Assembly (NCBI GenBank): GCA_951812925.1
Contig: OX638372.1
Span: forward strand, 52,574,028 to 52,638,027
Source: Calliopum simillimum
Lineage: Eukaryota > Arthropoda > Insecta > Diptera > Lauxaniidae
Direction of reading: 5' to 3'
DNA: 64,000 bases
A model generated the notes under the pieces. It had not been told where the DNA came from. It did not search any database and saw only the letters and a program-made list of their open reading frames with translations. Every line of letters starts with the position of its first letter. Position 1 is the stretch's first letter. The position numbers and the translations under genes were made by a program. Of this stretch, positions 10,001 to 20,153 are shown one piece after another.

Positions 10001-11713
10001 CGCCCCTCAAGAGTAAATTGACAGACGTGATTAGTAATGAGAATTTGTTTGAGCTGGGTGGTCTTTTTAAAGTCAAATCAAAATGGTCGCATTTCAGCCA
10101 CAAGGGAAAACTCTAGTAACTTTAAATAAGCTTCGAGACACCGATTTTTGCACTTTGAATCAAGAATATCTTTGAATTCGTGATAGAAAAAAAAAAAACC
10201 AAAACAGCCATACCTAAATAGGAGCGTTAGACGATTGTCAGCGTAATTTAACCGTCTCTGTTTCGGTATGCTCCATATGAATTGTATGGGCATGAAACAG
10301 AGATGGTAAAATACGCCTGGCCGAGAAAACCATGGGAAACCATTGTATGACGGTGATATTAAAGCAAATCAGTTATAAACTATTTTAAACTTCTTAGTTT
10401 ATTTTGTATGATGCAGAAAAATTAAAGTTTTCGATAATTTTTTTTTTTTTTTTGGATTTTCATCTATTGACGCATTTAAAATTAATACATAAGGCAACAT
10501 ACAATAATCAAAAACATAATTATATAATTTAAAAACATTAACTTAACAGTACTAGGTGTACAAATATGAAACCGGTAATGACATCTAGCGGTCGATAGCC
10601 GTTTATGTATGAGCTTCCGAACCGTACCAAATGTCTTAATTGTTCATTCTGTCATCTGTCAACAATATTCAGTTCACAATTTGTCAAGTTTCATACAACA
10701 ACGCATTTTTTCCGCTCGTAAAGATGTCGAATTTTGTGCCTGAAAAATCTCATTTGCGGGAAGCATTGGCGTTGATTTGGGTCGTTGGCCGGGGCTCAAA
10801 TATGATTTTTTTCGTTTGGGATTGTTGAAATAAATCCACTTTTCATCGCCAGTGATGATTCGATGGAGAAAACCTTTTCTGTTTTGCCTGGCGAGCAGCA
10901 ATTCACAAGTGGTTTTCCGGTTTTCTTGCTGCCTGTCGGTCAGTTCATGTGGCACCCATCTAACGACCTTTAAAATCTTTCCCATGGCCTTCAAACGCAA
11001 GGAAACGGTTTGTTGTGTCACATTAAGTTGTTCAGCAAGCTGTTGTTGCGTTTGACCATCATCATCGTCCAATAATGTTTGCAATTCGGTGTCTTCGAAC
11101 TTTTTCGGTGGTCGGCCGCGCTCATTTATCACATCAAAATCACCACTTTTAAATTTATTGAACCACTCATTGCACTGTGTACGACCAAGAGCATGCTCGC
11201 CGTAAGCTTCGACAAGCATTCGATGCGATTCAAAAGCGTTTTTCTTTAAATGGAAACAGAAAATCAATGCTTCCCGCAAATGAGAGTTTTCAGGCACAAA
11301 ATTCGACATCTTTTCGAGCGGAAAAAATGCGTTGTTGTATGAAACTTGACAAATTGTGAACTGAATATTGTTGACAGATGACAGAATGAACAATTAAGAC
11401 ATTTGGTACGGTTCGGAAGCTCATACATATACGGCTATCGACCGCTAGATGTCATTACCGGTTTCATATTTGTACACCTAGTAATATAATTCCAAAACTT
11501 GAAGCATAGATTTTGAGACAAATGTAAAATATTTAAAGTGAAATTAATTTTTAAAATTGTTCTTTTCTTTTTATATCTTTAGCAAACATTGGTGGAGTTG
11601 TTGGAATTTGCATGGGATGCTCTTTAATCAGTGGTTTTGAAATAGTCTACTTTTTAGGATATCGTTTCTTTGTGAAGCTATTAAAACTAAGCAAAGTTGG
11701 TGAAAAACTATAA
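7003..11713 (+). CDS. ppk: Pickpocket-family DEG/ENaC sodium channel (N-terminus not found)
   Basis: Six exons join in frame: about 7003-7128, 8314-8456, 8526-8995, 9053-9233, 9418-9527 and 11583-11713, all with GT donors and AG acceptors, giving about 386 residues. The product belongs to the amiloride-sensitive/DEG-ENaC cation channels of the plasma membrane, which in flies serve mechanical, chemical and nociceptive sensing. Seen in order: an extracellular start (EVIRK then LSPTCKDLILICNWAGS), TPIGNCCIFNY, the long ectodomain, a cysteine-rich stretch (HCYF, ECLTRC, CGCIPYY, CSECLPLC), and a final exon with GGVVGICMGCSLISGFEIVYF, which holds the selectivity-filter GxS and TM2. Stop at 11711. 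TM1 and the N-terminal tail were not recognised, and TE insertions lie upstream. The first exon's 5' edge is uncertain. Which ppk paralogue this is cannot be told by eye. Confidence 0.87.
7162..7792. mobile_element. MITE with 38-bp TIRs in a ppk intron
   Basis: GCCTGAACACAATGCG at 7162 begins a 38-bp inverted repeat that recurs inverted to 7792 (GCATTGTGTTCAGGC). The interior is AT-rich with no transposase. It sits in the ppk intron between the exons ending 7128 and starting 8314. Confidence 0.8.
9528..10551. other. ppk last intron, left part, with a family C repeat fragment
   Basis: This is intronic DNA with no coding exon seen. At 10198-10320 a segment with CCATACCTAAA, GGAGCGTTAG and GTCTCTGTTTCGGTATGCTC matches the repeats at 42.68, 45.52 and 50.23 kb (family C, ends ACTGCCATACCTAAATTGGA). 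The right end of this copy is missing or decayed. Confidence 0.45.
10552..11481 (-). mobile_element. Mos1-like mariner with two inverted 5' ends
   Basis: The element is flanked by TA (10550-10551 and 11482-11483) and ends CTAGGTGTACAAATATG / CATATTTGTACACCTAG. It is 930 bp, against about 1.3 kb for mariner elements. The left 217 bp are an inverted copy of the right-hand 5' end, reaching to the codons for SHLREAL of the transposase. The 3' half of the element, including the 3' inverted repeat, is missing. It lies in the last ppk intron. Confidence 0.9.
10769..11309 (-). pseudogene. mariner (mauritiana/Mos1-like) transposase, C-terminally deleted
   Basis: From Met at 11309 (MSNFVPE) an open frame of about 180 residues covers the bipartite helix-turn-helix region, the WVPHEL linker motif and the first catalytic Asp in TGDEKW. 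At about 10768 it breaks into the inverted 5' end, so the second and third catalytic Asp residues of the DD34D triad are absent. Mariner transposases are near 345 residues, so about half is lost. The remaining N-terminus is uninterrupted, so a DNA-binding-only fragment could in principle be made. Confidence 0.9.
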
Positions 11714-11821
11714 AAAACCGGAGTTGCAAAAAATTTTATGACTAAAACAGTTGTCAAATAAAATCTACTTTATTGTATAAAAAAAAAAAAACCAAATAAA
11801 GGTATTTTATATTAAAACCTT

Positions 11822-14800
11822 TTACTGCTGTTTGCATACAATTGTCTTTACTGAATCCCATATAATTTTAGCGGTAGGTCTATCTTCAGGTAGCTCATTT
11901 GTGCAGCAGTAGAAAAGTTCCACAATATGATTATATTCGTCGCTTAATTCAAAAGCTTGCGGAAGTGGTGGGCGTGTACCAAATGCTTGTTCTATAAGTG
12001 CTAATTCCGAATTTTCTTTGCTTGCATCTGCATTTGTTGCAGAGTTCTCTGATTCGTTATCTAATATCTCAGAAATATCATTTGTATCGTTGTCATTTAA
12101 GTTTAAAGTATGTGGTGGTATAAGTGCAATTGTTTCATAAATAATCAAGCCAAAACTAAATATATCAGCTTTGCAATCAATTATATCAATTCCGTCCATA
12201 ATTTCTGGAGCAGTCCATAGATCGGTACCTGGAAAAAGTAATACAAAAAAGTGCATCAAATAATATTTATGTATTTATAAACGATAGTTTTTATTTTATT
12301 AATAATAATATTATTTTTATGACTGGAAAACAAAAATAAGATCAGCAGAAGCGCCAAAAATTTGCTATCAATTGCAAGTTTTATATCTGTGGCGAAGAGG
12401 AAAAACAACTTAAGTAGACTTAAGGAAAGCAACATCAAAGTTGGAGCTGCTCTTGAGGACTTCCTCGTTCTGCCGGTTTTTTGGCTTTATTGACTCCACA
12501 ACTGTGTCATAACATTGATATTAGAAACAGTGACCACCTGTTTAAAATTCGGCCTGAAAATATGCTACGTTTTTTTATTATTTTAAATATGCTGCATTTT
12601 GAAATACTAGCATTAAACAAACAATTAAATATAGTTAATAGATATTAAACTATATCTTATTCGACTTCGATTGGAATTCAATCGAATGAAAACTTTTGTT
12701 ATCATCTATTTCGAATCAAATTAAATAAAAAGGGTTTATTGTTGTAAGGATTTTAATTAATGCAAAATGTAGTTGAGAGTAGCCGAAAATCAATTAAGGA
12801 ACGCCATTCTAATTAAAAGACCAGTTTCGAAAAAGTCACATCTCCGAATTTCAAAAATTTTTAGGAAACGAAATAAACTGATTATTTTCTAAAGTAAAAA
12901 TATGTAATATAAAAATTTCTTTTTGAGTTACATTCTTGGGCCAATTATCAATCGAAAACTACAGAAATATTTTGATGGTAACGTTATTATATATGTAAAT
13001 TTTGATATATTAAGTTCAGGAGATGTGACCTCTTCGAAATTGATAGTGTTGATTACACAAAATTTAAAGGAAAAAAACCATATAAATTCGGCAAAACTTC
13101 TATTTAAGGTATCTAAAATTAAAATTATAACTTTAATTAAAGATAACCAATAGAAATTCCTTAAATAGCGTGGTGCAAAAGCGTCCACCCCATCTAAGAA
13201 AAATTCATATCGTGAACAGAAAAAAATAAAAAAAAATTACTTGTGAGCACATACTGACCCCCTGCGGGTAAGGGGTCAGAATATGCCCGAGGTAAGCATG
13301 CCTGTCGTAAAAGGCGACTAAAAGCGGGTGACCAGCCAGGGTGTGGAAGGGTGTAGCGTTGGACAGCGTTGCGCCTCGAAAGAAAAACCCACAATGCCCG
13401 TAACTGGCACTGACAAGGCGAGTCGATGCCGCCTTAAAATAAGCATCTTGTCGAAATCCTGAAGCGTCTGATCCAGAGTGGGCGGCTCCCAGGTCAGCGT
13501 CTGTTCCAGATTGGGCGGCTGAAATTAAAAGTGAATTTGGCCACTATATTTGCAGCGCTTGCCGGATCCAGCTTTAAGCTTATAACTTACTGCGTGGGGC
13601 GTTGCCGAGAAGATTATACTAATGAAGCATGGATCGAAAAACGATGGGAAATAACTCTCCAAGTGGTACCCACCAGAGTGTGGTTAATCCACCTGCCTCG
13701 GCAGCATGCACATCGGATTTGGAGGTGCAAGAAACATGCATAGTTAGGAATGATTCTCCTATAACTGGAACCAATATGGTTTCTCAAAATTTTAAAATCC
13801 TTTCGATGAAAACTCGAACACGCATCGGCTCTTGGAATGTCCGAACTCTAAATGAACCAGGCAAAATACACCAAGCCGTTAGAGAACTCCACAAATTGGT
13901 AGACCCAAAACCAACTGGAAAAGGTCGTTGGAAAAGGAAATCCAAGAATCGGGAAAATCGTGGCAAGAGATCAAAGTCATCGCAAGGGATCGTGACAAAT
14001 GGAGAGATTTCATATTGGCCCTATGCTCCTCCTAGGAGTTAAAGGAGAATACATACATACATACTGACTAAGAAAAACATGTTTTTAAAATAGTTTCATT
14101 GACTTTTTTGAAAAGAGGTCAACAAACTGTTTTTCTCCAACTTAGAGACCCGATATAAGTACGATTCACATGTGTCCATATGCGTAGATGGAAAAAACGT
14201 GAAAAAGGCAATATCGAAAAAATTCGGAGGTGTGACCTTTTCTAAATTGGTCATTCAATTGTTTTCAACATACCAATTTGTTTTCAACATACCAATTTGT
14301 TTTCAACATACCAATTTGTTTTCAACATACCAATATAATGCACTCCAGGTTGCTTAGTAAAATCGATGACACCTTGTTCGTTTAATTCCAGACTGACACC
14401 AAAGTCGCACAATTTGCAAATCTCAAATTCACCTTTAACCAAAATATTAAAGGACTTTAGATCACCATGCAGTATTTTTGCTTCGGTGTGTAGATAATTT
14501 AAAGCATTCGAAATATCAGCAATCATCTTTAACGTATCTTTAGCTGGCAACGGACCTAAATCTTCTTCATTACGCTCTTCTAGTATTGAACCCAATGAGG
14601 TTGTACAGCATTCTAGAGCTAATGAATCTACGCCGTCCATTGCTCTTGCAACACCTCGAAAACCCACAACATTGGGATGTGAAAGTTTTCTATAAAAATT
14701 ATATATGTACAACTTTATAGTTAATTGTAATAATTTAAACAACACACCTGAGTAATTTTGCTTCTTCCTGTATTCTCACGTTTAGCTCTTCCTGCCCATT

Positions 14801-15007
14801 AGTTCGCGCACGTTGCGAGATTCGCTTCACCGCCCAGGGCGATCGTAATTGCCCAAATTTGGGTGACCTTTCTAAACGATAAACATTAACGCCAGTCCCA
14901 TATCCAAGATTTTTCATGAATGGTGAAGCAGGAATTTTTAATGGACTACTCATTTGGGAAACATTTTCCATGTGAAGGTTACGAAGTGCGCGTTGAGGCG
15001 TCTGCAT
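11822..15007 (-). CDS. Pbk: PBK/TOPK-like serine/threonine protein kinase
   Basis: Three exons on the minus strand, 15007-14748, 14689-14331 and 12228-11822, join in frame to 341 residues (human PBK/TOPK is of similar size). Seen: a glycine-rich loop (LGYGTGVNVYRLE, about 34-46), the ATP lysine in WAVKR (about 63), HPNVVGFRG, the catalytic loop HGDLKSFN (Asp near 163), CDFGVSL (near 182), WTAPEIMDG, and ADIFSFGL. The acidic DNDTNDISE linker, AFGTRPPLP and CTNELPEDRP are characteristic of PBK. The family are MAPKK-like mitotic kinases. The start at 15007 is the first Met before a good kinase N-lobe. Intron 2 (14330-12229) carries an RTE derivative and begins with a tandemly duplicated donor site. 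Paralogues within the family cannot be excluded. Confidence 0.9.
12229..13258. other. PBK intron 2, right-hand part without recognisable features
   Basis: AT-rich intronic DNA. Short open frames on both strands at 12.92-13.19 kb overlap each other and have no recognisable domain. No exon or repeat family was identified. Confidence 0.5.
13259..14058 (+). mobile_element. RTE-clade LINE, internally deleted 800-bp derivative
   Basis: A 10-bp target duplication ACATACTGAC lies at 13249-13258 and 14059-14068. The left part is the element's 5' end (CCCCTGCGGGTAAGGGGTC onward), reaching the start of an AP-endonuclease domain (RIGSWNVRTL near 13825). The frame then jumps to the extreme 3' end of the ORF (EIKVIARDRDKWRDFILALC, stop near 14041), followed by a short 3' UTR and an (ATAC)n tail. 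Almost all of the endonuclease and the whole reverse transcriptase are missing, yet both ends and the target duplication are intact, so the shortened form itself was probably mobilised. Confidence 0.85.
14266..14345 (-). repeat. Four 19-bp tandem copies of the PBK intron 2 donor site
   Basis: The minus-strand unit GGTATGTTGAAAACAAATT is repeated four times with exact 19-bp spacing (GT dinucleotides at 14330, 14311, 14292 and 14273). The first copy is the donor used to join exon 2 to exon 3 in frame. All copies keep the ATTG/GTATGTTG context. A 19-nt shift is not a multiple of three. Confidence 0.9.
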
Positions 15008-15311
15008 TATTCACTCAAAAATTATACTTTGTTGAAATCTACTCTCCGAAATCCAAATGTTGAAATTTTAAGTGTTGTTAAAGTAAAATTGGTTCGAAAT
15101 TTTTACTTCACTTTATAGTGGAGTTTATTTTTTGTTAATTTTACAATCAATTTGAGTTTGTTTTTCTAATTAATAACACTTTCGAGGATTAATTACCTTA
15201 CAAACAATAAAGTATGAAGTGTTTCTTTATTCGTATTGAATTTCGAATGGCGCCAAGCTGAATTCGGAATTGTTTGGCATCACTAATTTGCACAGATTTG
15301 ACGCAAGATAT
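15008..15311 (-). promoter_or_regulatory. Upstream region of PBK, probable promoter
   Basis: These 300 bp lie directly 5' of the PBK start. They are AT-rich and have no repeat or open frame. No TATA box or initiator can be assigned with confidence. The call rests on position only. Confidence 0.3.
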
Positions 15312-16300
15312 AATTATTAAGGTAACGTCAGCTTAGATGGTATTTCTTGCTCTTCTTTTTTTCAATTAGGCCTTTTACACGATAAGTCTATCTATTTTAT
15401 GAAAATGGTTATCAATATATCACTGGTTTACATGTTCAATAAACTCTCAATATTTAGGCCCAATATCACAATGTGACCTCAAGCGTGGTTTATCTGTTGA
15501 GTGTAGTTTAACTAAAAACTTAATTTTCAAAGTCATTTGAATTTGAGGGTCGCTTAAGCTCCTGTCATTTGACGCTTACAATAGTAAGAGCGGCTTAAGT
15601 GGCGTTTATGTCACAATAGACGTAAAAAAAAAAAAAAATTTAAAATAAACAAACCAAAAATTTATTTTAAAAAAATAAACAAATTTACAGAATTCAAGTA
15701 AGCAATTGTATTGTGATGTAAAGAGGCAGCAACAATCAAAGGAAGAGCATGGACGTATATCAATATATAAATCATATGCGCCTTTGGAAAGAAAGAACTC
15801 GAGATGACGAAAAACGGCAGCATATTGACAACATCGGCAATTTGAACGCGCTGCTTTCAATAATGCACAGTTCTTCCGAATTTCAAATAATCTGGAGTTC
15901 ACCTTAAATTTACAACCAGACGTACTAAATGCATTCAGAATATGCAGCACAATTGAATGGCAGGATACTTTGATGCAAGGAAATAATTTATGTGACAAAA
16001 AATATGGTACAAATGAAAGATAATAAGATTTTAATCGGCTTTTGACTTATAATTCAGATAAGGATATTTTACGTCAAAGTCGTTTACTGACAAATTTGCT
16101 TACCTTTATTTTCGGCTTGTATCTATGCTAATAAAAAAAGTGAGCTAGTAGTGTAAAAAATAGTGGGAATATCAAAATATACACTATACTAATTTTATGA
16201 ACTTTAGTCAATGTTTTGCAAGAATCGAAAATTCCATGCATTTTCCAACCTAGAATATTATGACAATTAGGAGAAGAGAAAAAACTACTGAACATGGCTA

Positions 16301-16346
16301 TGGTGACATATGTTTCGGTTACCGCCACGTAACCATCATCAGACCA
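16301..16346 (-). ncRNA. Hammerhead ribozyme motif (minus-strand copy)
   Basis: Read on the minus strand: UGGU, CUGAUGA, stem II GGUUAC/GUAACC with loop GUGGCG, GAAA, ACAUAUGU, C, ACCA. UGGU pairs with ACCA as stem I. It is identical to the plus copy at 16998-17043. One extra U separates the CUGAUGA core from stem II, which may lower activity. Confidence 0.8.
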
Positions 16347-16417
16347 ATTTATGTTTTTATTTAATTTATTTTAAATTAAATGAAATAACAATTGAAAAAT
16401 TTTTTGAACTTTTTGTC

Positions 16418-16505
16418 TGAGGCCGGGATCGATCTATGAACCTTTCGAAATCAATCTCTCTACATAGCGCATTTATCAACGGACTGCGCTGTGTGCCCTC
16501 GGAAT
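16418..16505 (-). other. tRNA-like head of left ribozyme unit
   Basis: This is the inverted copy of 16843-16926. The minus strand has an AGCGC/GCGCT arm and a TCGATCC segment resembling a B box. It is not a functional tRNA gene, since the acceptor pairing is incomplete. Confidence 0.45.
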
Positions 16506-16842
16506 AATTGGTAGCTTAAGTGCCTATATGCATGTAGCGTGGTTTCATTCTCTATACTCCTTTGTCATCATTCATGTTGTGTTTGTTTGGTAAGGCTCAG
16601 CCATTGGCTGAGAATCAATACCGTTATATTATATGACTGACAAGTGTTGCCAGTTGCACATATTTGGCGTGTTCTCCATGATTACTTAAAATGGTTTATG
16701 TTGACTATATGAAAATTATACTAATTTTATGAACTTTAGTCAATGTTTTGCAAGAATCGAAAATTCCATGCATTTTCCAACCTAGAATATTATGACAATT
16801 AGGAGAAGAGAAAAAAATAGGCACTTAAGCTACCAATTATTC

Positions 16843-16926
16843 CGAGGGCACACAGCGCAGTCCGTTGATAAATGCGCTATGTAGAGAGATTGATTTCGAA
16901 AGGTTCATAGATCGATCCCGGCCTCA
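16843..16926 (+). other. tRNA-like head of right ribozyme unit
   Basis: An AGCGC/GCGCT stem encloses a 15-nt D-loop-like sequence. GAGG and CCTC at the two ends can pair as part of an acceptor stem, and GATCGATCC resembles a pol III B box. It is taken as a tRNA-derived SINE head because two other members of the family have clearer tRNA-like heads at the same place. Confidence 0.45.
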
Positions 16927-16997
16927 GACAAAAAGTTCAAAAAATTTTTCAATTGTTATTTCATTTAATTTAAAATAAATTAAATAAAAACATAAAT

Positions 16998-17043
16998 TGG
17001 TCTGATGATGGTTACGTGGCGGTAACCGAAACATATGTCACCA
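16998..17043 (+). ncRNA. Hammerhead ribozyme motif (plus-strand copy)
   Basis: Stem I is UGGU (16998-17001) with ACCA (17040-17043). The core is CUGAUGA (17002-17008). Stem II is GGUUAC (17010-17015) with GUAACC (17022-17027), loop GUGGCG. GAA (17028-17030) is followed by short stem III in ACAUAUGU and cleavage-site C17 at 17039. Ends open through stem I, so type I. U17009 is one extra base between the core and stem II. Confidence 0.82.
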
Positions 17044-17419
17044 TAGCCATGTTCAGTAGTTTTTTCTCTTCTCCTAATTGTCATAATATTCTAGGTTGGA
17101 AAATGCATGGAATTTTCGATTCTTGCAAAACATTGACTAAAGTTCATAAAATTAGTATAATTTTCATATAGTCAACATAAACCATTTTAATATACACTAT
17201 ATATATTTATTTAAATGGGCCCACAGCAACAATTAGTCATTTTCAAAGCCACTTTATCACCAAGGGAAAGGGTTTTGATCTTTTTTAATTTGTTTTTTAT
17301 AGCCACTTTTAGTTTTAAACTAAAGAATCTTTGATTGTAATAATAACAATTAGATTTAAATAAATTGGTTTTGTCCTAGGTGCAAAATTAAAACCTACTC
17401 TTTAAGCTCTCATTAAGCC

Positions 17420-17957
17420 TTAAGGGCCTTCCACACGTAAAGTCTTACCTGCGCAAACCTAGTTGGTGCAAACTAAAGAGTTTGCGCATACTTTTTTATC
17501 GCGTCCACACGACACAGGCAAGTCTGTGCAGTTTTCAGTATACATACTTAATATTCATAGCAACATGACGTCTAGCAAAAATTTTATTTTCATTTGAATT
17601 GTTTTTCTTTTGTATGTTTTCCAAAATAGATCAATGAAAAAATTCACAATTTTCATGACAGAACCATCACATGCAATATAAATGCATTTGAAGAGTGAAA
17701 TTTAAACGACAGATTGAAGGCACGGCCTGTACGCCGTTCACATGTTACAACTTGCCTGCGCAAGTTTAGTTTGCACAAAAAATCTTTGGAAATTCAAAGA
17801 AAGCACAGGCCGCACATTTGAACTGTGCAAACTTGACTTTTGCCGTCCACACATACAGACTTACCTGCGCAAACTGGTTTACCTCAAGACTTACCTGCAC
17901 AAACCAGTTTGCGCAGGTAAGTCTTGAGGTAAAACTGTGCGTGTAGACGGTCCTTTA
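17420..17957. repeat. Foldback element with ACTTACCTGCGCAAAC repeats
   Basis: Ends are AAGGGCCTTCCACACG (left) and CGTGTAGACGGTCCTTT (right). The motif CTTACCTGCGCAAAC occurs near both ends. At 17888-17932 a stem of about 20 bp forms (TTACCTCAAGACTTACCTGC against its complement) around a 12-nt loop. No coding frame. Confidence 0.6.
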
Positions 17958-18614
17958 AAAGCAAAATCACTTAATCATCCGTTTTTGTGTAAAAATAAAT
18001 CATATTTGCAAGCCATTTTCATTTCCACACGATGTGCACTCGTTGACATTTTTTCTAAACTGACGAAAAGTGTACCAAGAAATTGTTCATTGTATTTACA
18101 AACTGGTTTTCAATACAGATTGATGAGTGTTTATATGATCAACTGCTCATCAATCTCCATACATTCTCATATCGATGACAAATTGAGTGAAGCTGGCATC
18201 GCTGAATATTGATGGGTAGTTTGCTCGTGAAAAGGGCCCTAATTAATAAGGTAACGTCAGTTAAGATGGCATTTCTTGCTCTGTTGGGTACTGTCAAAGT
18301 TAACTAGTAAAACAACAGCTGTGTCGTAGACAGCAGCGTGTTAACACGGAGTTATCGCTGTTCCTCTAAACAAGTTTGTGTGCTATCTCCTTCTTCTTAT
18401 TTTGTTTAACTTTATTCTGCTTTTCGTTTCCGCACCACTTAAGTACTTTAGTTGTTGCTTTCCCATACGTTTCTCAGAAAGTGCTTAGTTAAACACTGAA
18501 AACAGTCGTCTAAAACACAGCTAACAATTTTACTGTTCCTGATTTTGATATTTGTCGATAGACGATTGGAATGGTTAATTTCGTTCTCCTGTCACTCTGA
18601 CAATTTGGCGCTGC

Positions 18615-19170
18615 CTCTTAAAGTTGGTTCTTTGAGAAAAAGTTGGTTCCTTGAGATTTGGTGTGTTTATTAAAATTGGTTCTTTGAGATTTGTATTAAA
18701 CTTGTTCTTTGAGATTTGTATAAAATTGGTTCTTTCAGATTTGTATTAAATTGGTTCAATTGGTTCTTTGAGGTTTGTATCAAATTATTTTTTTGAGATT
18801 TTATTAAATTGGTTCCTTGAGATTTGTATAAAATTAGTTCTTTGAGGCTTGTATAAAATTAGAGATTTGTATTTAATTTATTCTTTGAGGTTTGTACAAA
18901 ATTATTGTTTTGAGATTTGAAATTTGTATTAAATTGGTCCTTTAAGATTTGTATTAAATTGGTTCGTTGAGATTTGTATAAAATTGGTTCCTTGAGATTT
19001 GCATTAAATTGGTTCTTTGACATTTGTATAAAATTGGCTCTTTGAGATTTGTATTAAATTCAATTGATTCGCTGAGATTCGTATAAAATTGGTTATTTGA
19101 GATTAGGTGTGTTTATTGCATATTTAAAGTTGGTTCTTTGAGAAAAAGTTGGTTCCTTGAGGCGAGGTTT
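18615..19170. repeat. Minisatellite of about 27-bp TTGGTTCTTTGAGATTTG units
   Basis: About twenty diverged tandem units of the form TTGGTTCTTTGAGATTTGTA plus TAAAA fill the interval. The first and last units carry GAGAAAAAGTTGGTTCCTTG, so the array has similar ends. It shows no coding pattern. Confidence 0.85.
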
Positions 19171-19179
19171 GTTTGTTTT

Positions 19180-20153
19180 AAACGTGATTCAATATAGTTT
19201 GAACACTTCCCAACAATTGCGAATTCACAATTGGCAATATAATTGCATGTTTTCTAGTAAACAAAGAGAAATGTCAAAAATATTCCCAGTAAAATAAAAG
19301 AAAAAAACAGAGGGTTTTTTTTTCACCTATAATTCAATATTTAAATTGCAGAATTATAGGCTTAATTTTTAGTGTAATGCTTAATAAATATATATTCACA
19401 TATGATTCATTAAAAATATATATTTCGAGAGAGTTAGGGGTTTTTCAGAGTCCCTATAAAAATAAATTATTCATTTGCTAAAAAAATTCCTTCGGTGTTC
19501 CCAGCTGTTTTCCGCGTATTTCTATGTGAGACAATTAAGAATCAGTGGCTGTTGATTTTGCAGTGAATAATAAGTTTAATTAACATAAAAGCATTTTAAA
19601 TAAATTCAAAAGGTCTATTTATATTTGAATAAAAAATAAGAAATAAAGAAATATGTGTAAGTGAGAAGGCAAAAAATGTTGTAAAAGTTGTAAGTGACAG
19701 TGACAGAAAAAGTAAAAAAAAAAAGTTCTGCATATAAGGAAAATCAAGAGCGAGACCAAATAGAAAAAAAAAGAAATTAAATATTAATAAATACACAGCT
19801 TAGAAATAAATAAAAATTTTGTGAAAAATAAATATAAAAGTGCGTAAGTTGCTTTACGCGAAATAAACAAATAACGCACGAAATTTATTTATTTTTCATT
19901 TTTCCATAGATTTGGGGTGAAACGTGTTGAGATTAAAAAAAAAAGAATTGGCCCTAAAAGACTGTTTCAGTTACTCATTAGTAGAAAGAAAAAAATTATA
20001 CATACAATAAATCAAGTTCTTGAAGAAATTATAAAAAAAAATCAAATTTAATTTAATAACTAACCCGAGAAAAACATTTGGCCGTACAATTTTACAAGAG
20101 ACATTTTCAACGTTCAAGAAAATCACTCTTCCCTTTCACCAGCAGACAGTATG
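19180..20153 (+). other. HDAC6: Candidate HDAC6 5' UTR and first exon ending in a lone ATG
   Basis: A-rich, repeat-poor DNA, different from its TE-filled flanks, ends with CAGACAGT ATG GTAAGT: a start codon immediately followed by a consensus donor at 20154. Joined to an acceptor at 30117, the ATG continues in frame with KAKIQTRA and then [10 protein letters not shown] of the HDAC6 N-terminus. The transcription start is not known. If this splice is not used, translation can begin at the ATG at 30142 instead. Confidence 0.4.

Larger units (their letters stand above)
16187..17192. mobile_element. Head-to-head pair of hammerhead-ribozyme SINE-like units
   Basis: The left unit (16187-16522, minus) and right unit (16826-17160, plus) are near-perfect inverted copies. 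In reading direction each has a tRNA-like head, an AT-rich body, a hammerhead ribozyme and a tail beginning CATAGCCATGTTC. An extra copy of the tail lies at 16686-16820, inverted relative to the right unit's tail. The same tail motif (TGTCATAAT, GAAAATGCAT) follows the ribozyme at 53.4 kb, so this is a dispersed family. There is no coding capacity. Confidence 0.8.
15312..18282. repeat. 43-bp direct repeats bounding a TE-filled 2.9 kb segment
   Basis: A block starting AATTATTAAGGTAACGTCAG at 15312-15354 recurs with few differences at 18241-18282. Just inside each copy are inverted ends, TTAGGCCTTTTACACGA near 15368 and TCGTGAAAAGGGCCCTAA near 18225. The segment may be a composite element; it contains the ribozyme units and the foldback at 17.4-17.96 kb. 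Between 15450 and 16130 nothing beyond AT-rich DNA with a weak inverted repeat was recognised. Confidence 0.45.

Noticed and set aside
12923..13188. Opposed short frames in PBK intron 2
   Set aside because: They overlap each other, have no motif and no splice context.
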